Positions 45,355 to 56,290 of a DNA stretch of 64,000 nt are shown in pieces. The notes beneath the pieces were generated by a model. It had not been told where the DNA came from. It did not search any database and was given only the letters and a program-made list of their open reading frames with translations. Where the stretch lies: contig JACCGJ010008427.1 in assembly GCA_013407085.1 (NCBI GenBank), forward strand, positions 1 through 64,000, written 5' to 3'. This DNA is from Atriophallophorus winterbourni (Eukaryota; Platyhelminthes; Trematoda; Plagiorchiida; Microphallidae). The stretch's first letter is position 1; each line of letters opens with the position of its first letter. A program made the translations under genes and the position numbers.

Positions 45355-47583
45355 CTTACGAGACGCTGTCTGCGACTTTTTGAAGTCGTTGAATTTGACT
45401 TTTGAAGATTATGAAAAATTTTGTCAACTAATGGGCGATGCAATGACTCGTGGACTTCAAAAATCGGAAAAATCTTCTTTAATGATGTACCCATCGTATG
45501 TTACGAAAATCCCTGATGGCACTGGTAAGATTTCTAAATTATTCTGATTTCTTTAGAAACTGGTAAATATTTAGCACTCGATCTTGGAGGGACGAACTTC
45601 CGCGTTCTTCTTGTACAACTACCTGGTAAGAAAGCCCCGCCGGTTATTAAAGAAAGAGCCTACGCCATTCCACATAAAATTATGTCCGGTGCAGGAAATA
45701 ATGTAAGTAAGATTATTTTGTATTGTTGGCTAATTTATATCTGTCTATCATCAACTCTGTCAAATTTGCATTTTTATATTACAGTGCACTATATACATGT
45801 ACTATTACTTCGCTCTACTTTTGTATTTCAGTTATTTGAATACATCGCTAAAACGCTGGCAGATTTTCTGAAGAGTCATGATTTGGCTGATGAAGAATTG
45901 TCACTGGGATTCACTTTTTCATTTCCATGCAAACAAACTGGCTTGACAAAAGCTGAGTTGGTCCGCTGGACCAAAGGCTTCACGGCTGATGGTGTCGTTG
46001 GACAAAACGTCGCAGAATTGCTACAAAATGCTATAGATAAAATGGTTCGTTTTTATTTCAGGCTAATTTAAATTCAATCGGATATTTTTATTTATAAGCC
46101 CTGTTACATTATTGCTAATAAATAGACCATTTTAATCTAATATATTCAACGCGATCACAATGTAATCTTTCTCTAATTTTCAGGGTTATAAAGTGAAATG
46201 CGTTGCAGTTGTCAACGATACCGTAGGCACGTTGGCGTCTTGTGCGTTAGAGGACAAAAAATGTGCAATTGGTTTGATTGTTGGTAGGTTGTTATCTATA
46301 TTGTCTAATTTTAATATTGCAAATTTGAAACATGAGTTGAACTCATTTTTTATTCACAATTACTTCAGGTACTTGGACTAATGCTGTGCATATTGAAAGA
46401 AGAGAGCGAGTTGAAAATATGGAAGGTGAACACGCCCCACAGGTCGTAATCAACACTGAATGGGGTGCTTTGGGAGAAGATGGTGAATTTGAAGAATTTC
46501 GAACAGAGTACGACTATCAATTGGTTCAACTACTTGGACATTCAATTCCTCTGTCAACATGAACGTAGTACTGCATACAAGGTGCTCGGGGTCACTGATT
46601 GCAATAAAAAAAAACTAATTACTTAAATTATGACACAAAAATATGGCTAACCTTTCTGTTTCAGTAAGGTATTTTGTCAATACCTAATCTCTTATTAGGT
46701 ATTGACAAAATACCTTACTGAAACTGAACGGTTAGCCATATTTTTGTGTCATAATTTAAGTAATTAGTTGTTTTTTTATTGCAATCAGTGACCCCGAGCA
46801 CTTTGTATACAGTACTACGTTCATGTTGACAGAGGAATTGAATGTCCAAGTAGTTGAACCAATTGATAGTCGTAATCTGTTCGAAATTCTTCAAATTCAC
46901 CATCTTCTCCAAAAGCACCCCATTCAGTGTTGATTACGACCTGTGGGGCGTGTTCACCTTCCATATTTTCAACTTACTGAAACTGAAACTGAACGGTTAG
47001 CCATATTTTTGTGTCATAATTTAAGTAATTAGTTGTTTTTTTATTGCAATCATTGTTTATTTCCTTCCGCTAATTTCAGTGACCCCGAGCACCTTGTATA
47101 CAGTACTACGTTCATGTTGACAGAGGAATTGAATGTCCCAGTAGTTGAACCAATTGATAGTCGAATTGTCTGTTATGCCTGCGAACTAGTTTGCAAAAGA
47201 GCCGCTTATCTGGCTGGCGCGGGTAAGTTTTTATAGAAATTTTGTCCTTTAAAATAAGGGAGAGAGTAATCAAATATTTATACGTTTTCCAGGTATTGCC
47301 AGCCTACTTCGTAGAATGAAGCGAACCGAGTTACAGTTGGAATCGATGGTTCGCTGTATAAATTTCACCCAAAATTCCGCGAACGAATGACCGATATTAT
47401 TGACAAATTGCGGCCAAAGAATACAGTGGTGAGTATTTATTCGAGTTTGCATTTCTAATCTTTACAAATATTAATCACAATTCAAACAAACACTATTTAT
47501 TTCAGTTCCGTCTCCGTTTGTCGGAAGATGGCAGTGGCAAAGGGGCAGCGGCAATTGTGGCAGCGGCTATGCGTTCGGACTAA
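45301..47583 (+). pseudogene. Hexokinase pseudogene, copy 2
   Basis: Same exons as copy 1 shifted by 28,437: 45,301-45,524; 45,557-45,702; 45,832-46,044; 46,184-46,283; 46,369-~46,514; 47,080-47,222; 47,293-47,428; 47,506-47,583. It shares all three disabling features of copy 1 (palindrome in place of the central exons, one-base deletion in the 47,293 exon, GTWTN). Private coding differences: GGTNF instead of GGTNY, VIKERA instead of VIEERA, YKVKCVAV instead of CKVKCVAV, and AIVAAA instead of AIAAAA near the C-terminus. Several are amino-acid-changing, as expected without selection. No first exon is visible. Confidence 0.9.
46410..46973. repeat. ~280-bp palindrome in hexokinase, copy 2
   Basis: Arms 46,410-46,687 and 46,695-46,973 around TCTCTTA, base for base like 17,973-18,536. 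Its presence in both copies argues against a one-off read artefact within a single locus. Confidence 0.92.
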
Positions 47584-49423
47584 TCCTTAAATTCGCTATC
47601 TTCATTATAAATATTTTGTGTCTCATTGTCTGTCCATTCGAATCTTATTTGTGAATTTTTCGCTATCAAACTTTACTACACGATTTTTTTATTTTTTCTG
47701 TTTAGTTATCAGTGTGTAGATAGTGCTCATTATTTCTTCCTTTGTAATCTTTTCGGCTGCTTTCAAGTCTGATTCAATATGTGAAGCAAATTGTCAAGGG
47801 CCCTACACCACGGAGAACGTAATTTCGTAGTTGGCAACGAACTAACAACAATCTCCTACTACACACCATACCTAAGTTCTGGTAGCTATTTTTGTTATTC
47901 TTGATGTCTAGCTCTTTTGTTAGACTTTTGATTTTGCTATTATTCTATCATAGCTGTCTTTTGGTTCAATAAATGGTTTTCAAACAACTAACTAATAGTT
48001 ATTACTTTGATGTCTGCAGGGCGCCGCTTGGGATAAATTATGCATTGCAAAATTGGTTAATATGACTAGAGCACCGCGAGATAGGGGCCGTTCGTATGTT
48101 CAATTCGGTGATGACGTATCATTTATATTTACCCTTTTTCTCTTAATTTCTCATTCAGTCTCCGAATATGTGGTCGCAGGTTTGAAATAAGTTAATGTAA
48201 CTTTTAAATGATTCCAGATCAAATTCAGGCTGCGTAAATGAATAACGCCTGTTTAACGATAAATGAGTTCAGATTTTCAAAGAAATAATAATAATAATGG
48301 ACAGCTCACACACGCACGGCTCTTTTTGAGGGATTTTTCATCAATTAATTGAACCGAAATACACATTTTGCAGCGATTTCCTGTTTTAGCTGTATAGCTC
48401 ATCCTTTTGCTGTTATCTAACGTGGGTGTCTTCACCAGCATCCGAATTCTTACGGAATTCTAAGTGGCAACAATTACAGAAGTATTTTTCTTAATCAAGA
48501 ATGTGTCAGAATTGTTTCGGAACTTTATACGATTAATTTATTCGACTGTAGAAATGGAATAAGGCACCAATGTACTGCAACTAGTAATGAGCTATTACTT
48601 GGGTGTTATCTTCATTGATATATTCTTCGTCTACTCTGTAGCAAATAGTTAATGCGTTCTATCAGAACATTTTGCAATATAGCTGACTTCCTATTCGCAT
48701 ACCATGTAGCTTTCTTGGAAAAATTATATCAAACGCAATAGACGTTTGTAAATAGTTTTTTCATCATCCAGTGCATTGGACGGGATGAAATTCCAGACTT
48801 TTGTGACTATTGTATCGTATTGTTTCAAGTCAACTCATGGAACAAAACCGTCAGAATGTATGTAACATGGAACAATGGTAGGTTAAGCTTCGGTTTTTTA
48901 ATAAAGCTCTTGAGACAATATTCGTGACTTCAAGCTTTTTCACTGTGCACAACCCACGAACGGTTACGTGCTATCTCATAATTGGAAATCACAATTCGTT
49001 GATTATGCAAAGCACGAAACCTGTATCAGTTGTATCCTAAATTTTAACGAATGAAAGATAATTTTTTATTAAATTTAGTGTTTGTTTGTCTTCAAACAAT
49101 CTCAGAAATGCTGTTTCAATTTATTAGAGACAAAAATATTAGTCAGTGGTGCGCTGTTTACTAATGTTATTGTTTCTCACGGAAGCTAACATATATTCCG
49201 AGAAGAAATATTTGTTATTTCTAAAATAGCATCCTTCAAATTTCTATGCTTGTCGGTATGAAGCATGCGAGCACATAATTGATTGTAGATTTGAGTAGTG
49301 TTGATAATTAGATGTGCAGAATTGATTTTCTATTGCCTGAAGTTTGAAACAGGAACGCGCAATTCTAAACCATTAAAACCACATGAATTTTTGCACTAGG
49401 TATTACCGGAATGGGAGACAAAA
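47584..49423. other. Downstream of hexokinase copy 2, no confirmed gene
   Basis: Same as 19,147-20,986, including the exon-like stretch at about 48,020-48,109. Confidence 0.45.
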
Positions 49424-50870
49424 TCACTGACGTTCTGGGACACCAATTCTTTGTTGACCTATTTCGGTCAATGTCGAGCATGGATGTACTTGACAATCGC
49501 ATGCATTTTTATGTTCTACAGCTTTTCGAATGTCTAAACAGTTTGATTCGGGAGGAACAATCTCTCCCGCAGAAACGATAGGCAGAATTCGGTCGTTGGG
49601 CGTCAGTTTGCTTGATTTGCGTTCAGCAGCCAAGAGCTGTATCTGCTCCACCCCAGCATGCAGACCACGCTTTACACAATGCCTCCCATGTGAGCGGTCA
49701 GTAGCAAGTTCTCACCAGCTCGCGGGTCAATGTCAAGGACATTCATGTCTCTTTGGCAAACGTCATTTTACCGCAATTCACCATAGAGTAGATCTTTCGG
49801 AATACGACAATTTTCCATTCTGTATGCGTGGCTATGCCATCATAGGCGGCGCTGTCGTAGTCGCGTAAACATGCTCTGTATACCAGGTTTTGAAAGCACG
49901 TCAGCATTAATCACTTTGTCCATCCACGTTATGTTCAAGATACTACGGATGCTTCGTAGATGAAAATCATTCAGCTTCCGTTCGTGTCTGGCGTTGGTGG
50001 TCCAGGTTATACTGCCGTAGAGTAAAGCATTTAGTACGTACACGCTGTATACCATCATCGTTGCCTCTACAGTCAACTTGCGGTTACTACAAACGCGAGA
50101 GTTCAATCGGGACCAAATGACAGCTGCTCTGCCAATCCGCTATCAATCTCCGTGTCTAGCAAGCGGTTATCCGCAATGTTTAAACCAAGATATGTGAAAT
50201 GATGTACTTGTTCAAGCTGACAGTTTCCAACAGCCATTATTGCAGGTGATACAATCGCTTGACCAAGGGATTCGGCCTCGCTCATGCTGATTGATAGCCC
50301 AGTCTTTGAATGCCGACAAAAAACAGTCTATTAGCGCCTGGAGGTGTTCTTGGTAGTAGGCAATAATGTCTGTATTGCGGGCAAACAGTGGATCACGGAT
50401 TAGCACTTCCCGTACCTCGGTTTATGATTTCTACCGGTTCATGTTGAAAGCTTGCCATCATTTCGCGTGCGTAGGTAAATGCCTTATGTTCTCGTCCTAA
50501 AAGCGTGCTTCAGAAGCAGAGCAAAGAAAATGCCAAACAGCGTTGGAGCAAGTATACACCCTTGTTCGACGCCTCGGTGAATTTAAAAGGCTTCTGAAAT
50601 GCAACCGTTTAAATGGACTGAGCACTTCATGCAGGAGTGGAACGCGTTTGAGCAGGTTTGGAGGTCAGCCTATTTGATCAAGCATTTTGAAAAGATGAGT
50701 CGAATGCCTTCTCTAAATCAACAAATAGAGCGTCTAATGGCATATGCTGTCCCCGCACTTTTCTTGAAGTTGTCTCAGTGAGAAGATCATGTCAACGTTT
50801 GATCTTCACCTGCGGAAGCCACGTTGAGATTCGGAGTAAATTCCATCAGCTAAATCTTGTAGCCAGATCA
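49424..50870 (-). pseudogene. LINE family C fragment (minus), uninterrupted version
   Basis: Tail GEIVPPESNCLDIRKAVEHK, YGSITWTTNARHERKL, QLEQVHHFTYLGLNIADN and LIRDPLFARN (49,424-50,406), as in copy 1. After 50,534 it continues normally into upstream RT sequence (antisense of a region with AFDYVD-like and KKRGD-like decay) to about 50,870, where similarity fades. It serves as the reference for what copy 1 lost at 22,097. Confidence 0.78.
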
Positions 50871-52580
50871 CACCAGTTCTTTAACTTGAAATATTTGTCA
50901 TCCTTATCAAAACGTTTTTAACTTTGATGAGCCGATGAGCATAGGCAGTTAACTACGACTCCAATACAGTTTGCAATCGTTTCGTGGTAGATACCGAAAT
51001 GATTTCAGTGTCAGCATGAGGACGAGAGTTCTCGATTTGTGATGAATGTTCGATGAAACGTTTGCTAAGTGATATTGTGAATAGACTGGACGCATCTCGC
51101 ATGAGCATTTCATTTTGTAAAGATTTGTTTATTGCTAGTCGGGTGATAAATATTCCAAATTGATATTGAAATTGCCCTTGCTATTAGTCAAAAGCAGACC
51201 AAAGGCCGTTCACATGTTTTGCCGATGTACAACAATGAGGATTTATTAGCAAAGTTATTAGGCGAAAATTACTCTATTCATGATGTTGTTTCTTTAATGA
51301 TGTTCGAACCCGCCTAACTCACTGTGACAGAAATAATGTATGCATCTTGTATCCCGCAGGGGAATAAAGATGTTGCTAATAATTCCTTAACCTCGTAATT
51401 ATCTATCATCATAACCTTTCGTAGTTGACAATGCAAGTAATGTAAAACTGTAATAAAATTTGAAAATATACTTCACTTGTCTTTCTTGACATTTTAAAAT
51501 CAATTACGCAACATGTTTCTCATCAGTTATTCACAAAACTATTAACTATTATATCATAGCTATGTTGAAGAAAGAAAAGGTTCCATTTGAAGATATTGTA
51601 TATTTCAGTTCAGAAGCAAATCCCTAGTGCAACGCTTCCTTTTCTAGATTTTGATGTCAGCACAAAATCATGAATTTATATATATAAGTACTGGTTCCCT
51701 TATTCAGTAATTGGGTAGAAATTTGCCATCATGTTCACATAATTTGCTGCCAATTAACATTAGCCTAATCTCATATTGAGCAATATATGAAATTGCTACC
51801 TAATAATCACACCGTTCAATTTCAAAGCTATCGTGGTTCGGTTACCGTTTCAATTCTCTCAGGTTTGTGTTTAGCGCATTCCAACACAAGCCACAACACT
51901 ACAAGAACATTGTGCAACGTTATCACACTGGCCTAGTTTCAACTCAACAAAAAGTCGTGTCCACGTAGGTGTGGCCCGATTGCAAAGGCTTTTTGGTGGC
52001 CAAATAATCAAGAATTATGAGGTCATAAGTTTAATTGCCTGTTGATCAGTGATTTTCCTATGTCGTGCTTAACTTTTAGTCGAACAAGGGTTTAAATTCC
52101 CTGCTCTTGGTGTGTCAACCGGAGAACCTCAACAAGGCTCAGGGAGGAGAATTGGCAATCACGATGGAATGTTTTTGACGCGCTCACCATGCTGACAGTG
52201 ATTCCGAGTGAAAAAACAATTCGGTGGGTAAATAAGAGATGAGCTTTATCCTGTTTCTAGCTTTTCTTACCATAAAACACTTGAACCAAAATATAAGTAT
52301 TGTATCTTCAGATTTGATTAATTTTAACATACTGGTTGAACTCCACCCTGTCCAACCAAGCCTAAACTTTGCTTGGTACGGGTGCATCCGCTTTTCAGAT
52401 TAATTGAAAATGTGCTGTGGTGAAATCGCAAATAACTATTGGAATATTGCTTTTTCCTAGTATTTTTAGCATGTATAAAATTTAGATGACTTTTCCCGAT
52501 AGAATATTACTTTCTCAATTAAATTCAAAATAATGTGTTGCCCACATCCCCCGAAATTACACTCCACTACCGGTTCAAAA
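50871..52580. other. Spacer, no gene recognised
   Basis: AT-rich, no coding match. At 52,535-52,580 lies an inverted piece of the hammerhead-core repeat start (CGAAATTACACTCCACTACC). This is the target into which the next element inserted. Confidence 0.5.
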
Positions 52581-52933
52581 CTCCGCCAAGGACGGTCCCA
52601 AGCCCGTCTGAGAAAGGAGGAGGGTTGGGCTTAGGGCTAGCAACCCTATCCCGCAAAACCTACATTGCTACGGAAACGATGACAACAGATCCGTGGTTCG
52701 GTCATTTCTGCAGGATGGATCCCAGTTCGCATACGAAGGTAGCCATGCACTGGCATCCGCAAGGTAAACGAAAAAGGGGACGGCCCAAGGAAACTTGGCG
52801 CAGAACGTTGGAACGCGAACTACATGCACAAGGATTCACGGTGTAGACGGCAACGGAAGCAGCGACAGACCGGAACCACTGGCGTGAAGTTGTCTTCGCC
52901 TCATGTGCCACCCGGCACGGAGAGGACTGAAAA
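52581..52933 (+). mobile_element. Short RTE-derived non-autonomous element, third copy, with 12-bp target duplication
   Basis: Flanked by ACCGGTTCAAAA at 52,569-52,580 and 52,934-52,945, a clear target-site duplication. It has the same internal junction (5' structured part to WFGHFCRMDPSS) and the same in-frame TAG after HAQGFTV. This copy keeps HWREVVFASCATRHGED, so it is closer to the parent than the other two. It establishes the element limits at about 353 bp. Confidence 0.85.
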
Positions 52934-52945
52934 ACCGGTTCAAAA

Positions 52946-54412
52946 TAGATATTGAACTTCTGTACTACCCGGTGTGTGACGTGGACTTTTATGTGGATGA
53001 AATCGTTGCCATATTGATTGGCCAATCACGTGTTGGTAAGGCAGTAATGATCAATAGCCGGGCAAACGGGTCAAATCCTACCGATTCAGGACAGCCTTAG
53101 GAATTGGTGTGGGCGTAGGGTGTAAAAATGATCGGTATGCATGGGTATGACTGTGAAATGCGTTTAGTCGAGCAAAATAGGATATCTTGGATTTTTAATC
53201 AAATAGAGTGGTCTTCATGTACCGGTGTATTGTTGTTTTCTTGTAGTTAAATAATTCCTGAGCGAAGTTTTGAGGTAATAAAATGTGGCATATTAGTTAT
53301 TTGTGCAGATTTCGAGTAATATTTATGAAATCCATACTTTATTTCTGTTGCGACCTTGAATAGGTTGGTCGTGCAAGCCTTACCCAACAGTAGCTTAAAC
53401 TTTAAAACTTTGTTTACATTCTAATGCACATTATCTATGTCCCAATATCAGCCCCTTGTTGGCTCTTGAATAGGATGAACTATCGCTTGATTATTAACCA
53501 TTTCCAAATGGTACGATATTAACGGGCTTGAGGGGAAATTCCAGTATTCAAATCGATAGTAGCAAGAATAAAATCACCAAGCCCGATAACTTGTTATCTT
53601 GCCCCATTTAGTTCACAATGGAGCATTTATTAGCAATTGATCGAGTAAAACAAAGTAGACATTTACCTTAGCCACACGCGAGCGCAAGCCATTTCTTAGC
53701 CACAGTGAATTATTTGGGAAAGGACCTGTTGAAGCCTTTTCTTGGGGAACAGCTTCTTTTATCAAGATTACCACACCTCAACCACTTGCACCAGTAGCTT
53801 TGAATAGATGTGACATTTAGTTGATGCGAATGATTGAATATGATCATCAATTGGCGGCAATCGTGATATCATTCATCTAGACAACTTTTTGAATTTACCC
53901 AATTTCCGATCATCAAGATGCTAGAAATTGCCATTACTTGTAATTGCATACGTATGGTGAATAACATTGCCATATGAAACTTATTTACTTTCTTTCCGCT
54001 GTTAATTCAGACCTTGGCTGTACGTAATTTACGGTAACCGAATAAGACGTTTCTGAGCTGAAACTTCGTATACGGTAAGATGAGTGAATACAGTTCCATA
54101 AATTCACCAATCAAACTAGTCGTGATTTCGGATCGATAGGCATACTCAATTTGCCCGACAAACTAAGGCCCGGAATTCGATCACGTGCACACCCGTTTTC
54201 AAACTGCAGTGGTCACATGAATGGTCAGCGGAACCAATGCTCCCTTGATGAGTGACGGACACATGGGAATCATGCCTACAAGTCAGCTTGTGAGTCTCTT
54301 GTTTTCGCCGAACTTGAGTTGCAACTGGTTTTGTTAACAACACTGTTTTTGGAACCGGGCAAACAAATAAGTTGGAACAACTTTCGAACGTTGCATGTAT
54401 TCTTTGTATTTG
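52946..54412. other. Spacer, no gene recognised; repeat at its right end
   Basis: No recognisable coding. The segment 54,349-54,412 (TTGGAACC...AAACAAATAAGTTGG) recurs inverted at 63,937-64,000, so it belongs to an unnamed dispersed repeat that was the target of the family B insertion starting at 54,413. Confidence 0.5.
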
Positions 54413-54538
54413 AATCAAGAATCAAGATTTATGGTGATAAAAAGCTAATGCTTTACACGTACCATTGGATGACAACTATTGCGAAAAAATTTTTTAAATC
54501 AAAATCACATTGTTAATGTTTTTTGGGTTCGTGTTGCT

Positions 54539-55030
54539 TCAATACACCGGGCCAAATTCAGGGTATTGTTTGACGTATGCATCCAATTTCGATTTGAAAA
54601 CATCAATTGTCGTTGCATTCACAACATCTTGCGGTAGGGCATTCCATAGAACCACTACGTTTTTTGATGTATTGATTGCTTCCGTTTCGGTGGGAACGCT
54701 GCCGTCTACCGCCCCCAGCCGCGAATGTGTCTCACTCATGGTACTTGGTCTCGGTGGACAAAGTCTAATGTCTTTCGGTAATGCACGTTTTGCTATTTTC
54801 CATTCGGACTTGACAAATTCAGCCATGTCGGTAGTTAAAAAGGTAATCCTGAGAGGTTTCGGTCCGTCTCCTTTATAGTTTATTGAAAAAGGCACCCGGC
54901 AAGTGTCAGTGATCACAACGTTAGAAATATTAAGCAAAGACGCAATGTAACGCCACTGCTTGGAGTCATGATCTGCTGTTTCCTGTCCCGATGCTTCAGT
55001 GGTATTTTCTGGTACCCCAAGTAGAACCAT
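54539..55030 (-). CDS. Fused ORF1 C-terminus and ORF2 C-terminal tail (163 aa)
   Basis: Begins MVLLGVPENTTEASG and continues with an ORF1 C-terminal domain (PLRITFLTTDMAEFVKSEWK, LPKDIRLCPPRPSTMSETHS). After PTETEAINTSKN it switches without a stop to VVVLWNALPQDVVNATTIDV, the block that in intact CR1-like ORF2 lies at the extreme C-terminus (compare FLWNSLPIDIV at 23.5 kb). The reading frame is kept through the junction. Whether it is translated from the frameshifted ORF1 is unknown. It could be a chance in-frame deletion. Confidence 0.7.
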   Translation of the reverse strand: MVLLGVPENTTEASGQETADHDSKQWRYIASLLNISNVVITDTCRVPFSINYKGDGPKPLRITFLTTDMAEFVKSEWKIAKRALPKDIRLCPPRPSTMSETHSRLGAVDGSVPTETEAINTSKNVVVLWNALPQDVVNATTIDVFKSKLDAYVKQYPEFGPVY

Positions 55031-55114
55031 ACTCCGCGATACCGTTTTTTCCTACCGTTCCCACCATGGCACATCAGGATATATCCGGCAATTTGAAGTC
55101 GGATCCGTCTTTAG

Positions 55115-56119
55115 TCAGTACGAATTTAGCAGTATGTTTTCGATATCAGCCTCGCACTCCAGTGTGACTCTTAGTAACCGAGGTTGATCACTATGAGGTG
55201 AGGTGGAATGGCGAGTTAGACGAATCAGTTTGTCAGGAGTAACATGCTTAATTTGCAACTGTTGACAAATTTGAGACCATATATCGAGGTTGTGTTTGTG
55301 TTTTCTATCTAACAAGCTCTCGCCAGACTCTTTAACATTCGTACATATTACGCTTAACGAATGAGAATGCTTGTCGCGTGTCCGGTCATTCTTCATAGAA
55401 TGTGAGGCTTTTTGATTTAGGTTTAGTGTGCCAGGCTCAGATTGTGCAGCGGAGGTCGACCGCAAAAGCATTTCTCTGTATGATTTTTGTACCACCGGGG
55501 GCGTTCCAATTGGTGCCGAATCGGTGCAGATGACATTAAGCGAAGTATTTTTCGTGGCAACTTTGGCCAAAGAAGCGTTCGACGTAGACGGTTTCTGCTT
55601 CAAGGCCTTTCTAAGTATCACTTCAGTGTCGCGTAATTTAACCTTTTTAGAAGCACTCTGTGGTGGTGAGGTCGAGGGTATTCCATTATTCAATTCAACT
55701 GTTTTAGTGTTGATTATTGGTCGTAGAGTATTCTTTAAATTTGCAAGTTCCTCTTCTATTATCAACAATCTATTCTCTATTGTATTAGTCTCGTTTCTAG
55801 CAGAGAATTGTGTACTCTTGGGATTACGATTCGCTATTGAATTTCTACAGTCAATACAGAAATAGCAAACGGATGGGAGGTTTTTATCATTCACGATCTT
55901 TACACACTCATCGGTCAAAGTCTCATCGCAGGCCACGTGTACATGTATATCACAAAAAATACATTTAACCAATGCACTATAATTGCTTACCGGGTACAGG
56001 CACTTGGCGCAGAGGTCAAGGTGGTTTGATGTCGCTGTCGGGGGAACAACCGTCGTATGCACACCATGATCGGTCGATTTTTTCGCGTGGGTGTTGGATC
56101 TCGTGACTCGACCACCCAT
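55115..56119 (-). CDS. LINE family B ORF1 protein, zinc-finger part (334 aa)
   Basis: Presumed RNA-binding ORF1. Residues about 37-87 carry a Cys/His cluster (LCAKCLYP, CIFCDIHVHVAC, CYFCIDC), a PHD-like zinc finger analogous to that of family A ORF1. A likely coiled coil follows (IENRLLIIEEELANLKNTL, about 113-131), then a Ser/Lys-rich linker and the start of an RRM-like region (LSVICTNVKESGE, LRVTLECEADIENILLN). The start is the first Met. The frame stops at 55,115, and the rest of ORF1 is in another frame downstream, so there is one frameshift between 55,030 and 55,115. Confidence 0.75.
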   Translation of the reverse strand: MGGRVTRSNTHAKKSTDHGVHTTVVPPTATSNHLDLCAKCLYPVSNYSALVKCIFCDIHVHVACDETLTDECVKIVNDKNLPSVCYFCIDCRNSIANRNPKSTQFSARNETNTIENRLLIIEEELANLKNTLRPIINTKTVELNNGIPSTSPPQSASKKVKLRDTEVILRKALKQKPSTSNASLAKVATKNTSLNVICTDSAPIGTPPVVQKSYREMLLRSTSAAQSEPGTLNLNQKASHSMKNDRTRDKHSHSLSVICTNVKESGESLLDRKHKHNLDIWSQICQQLQIKHVTPDKLIRLTRHSTSPHSDQPRLLRVTLECEADIENILLNSY

Positions 56120-56130
56120 TGTATGCTGAA

Positions 56131-56290
56131 TTGGGACAACCGGTTAAGAATGGTCGCCCGTTCGACTGGTCGATTTAGCGCATGCGGATCCTGATCTTAC
56201 TGTCCCTACCTGATGAGTGCAAACAGCACGAAACCGGTCATGGGGTGTGAATGACGGAAAAGCATGCAAATGAATATTTTGTTTAGCTGG
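56131..56290 (+). repeat. Hammerhead-core repeat, copy with intact core
   Basis: Shares GGATCCTGATC.TACTGT, GATGAGTGCAAACA and ACCGGTC with the decayed copies at 5.7, 15.7, 34.5 and 44.1 kb. It abuts the 5' end of the internally deleted family B LINE, as the decayed copy at 5,657 abuts the 5' end of the family A LINE. Confidence 0.6.
56210..56238 (+). ncRNA. Hammerhead ribozyme core (intact conserved bases)
   Basis: CTGATGA (56,210-56,216), stem II GTGC/GCAC with loop AAACA (56,217-56,229), GAAA (56,230-56,233), then CCGGT (56,234-56,238). An upstream ACCGG (56,139-56,143) followed by TT could supply stem III and the cleavage triplet GTT, but that leaves a 64-nt stem I with no convincing pairing. 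All conserved core bases are present. The cleavage geometry is not proven. Trematode genomes are known for hammerhead-bearing short repeats of this kind. Confidence 0.5.

Larger units (their letters stand above)
28815..50534. repeat. Segmental duplication, copy 2
   Basis: Direct repeat of 1-22,097. Differences include loss of the 420-bp insertion (5,853-6,275), an extra ~55 bp at 44,964-45,020, a ~20-bp gain at 41,108-41,127, and several single-base lesions in LINE A and the PLE. Past 50,534 it continues as a normal family C LINE, while copy 1 switches partner. Confidence 0.93.
54413..56125 (-). mobile_element. Family B LINE with internal deletion (ORF1 joined to ORF2 tail)
   Basis: A minus-strand element with the family B 3' end (AAATCTTGATTCTTGATTC at 54,412-54,435 read in antisense) and a 5' ORF1, but lacking endonuclease and RT. 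ORF1 C-terminal sequence runs in frame into the last ~40 residues of an ORF2-type protein (see 54,539-55,030). It is about 1.7 kb against an expected 4-5 kb for a full element. Confidence 0.82.
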
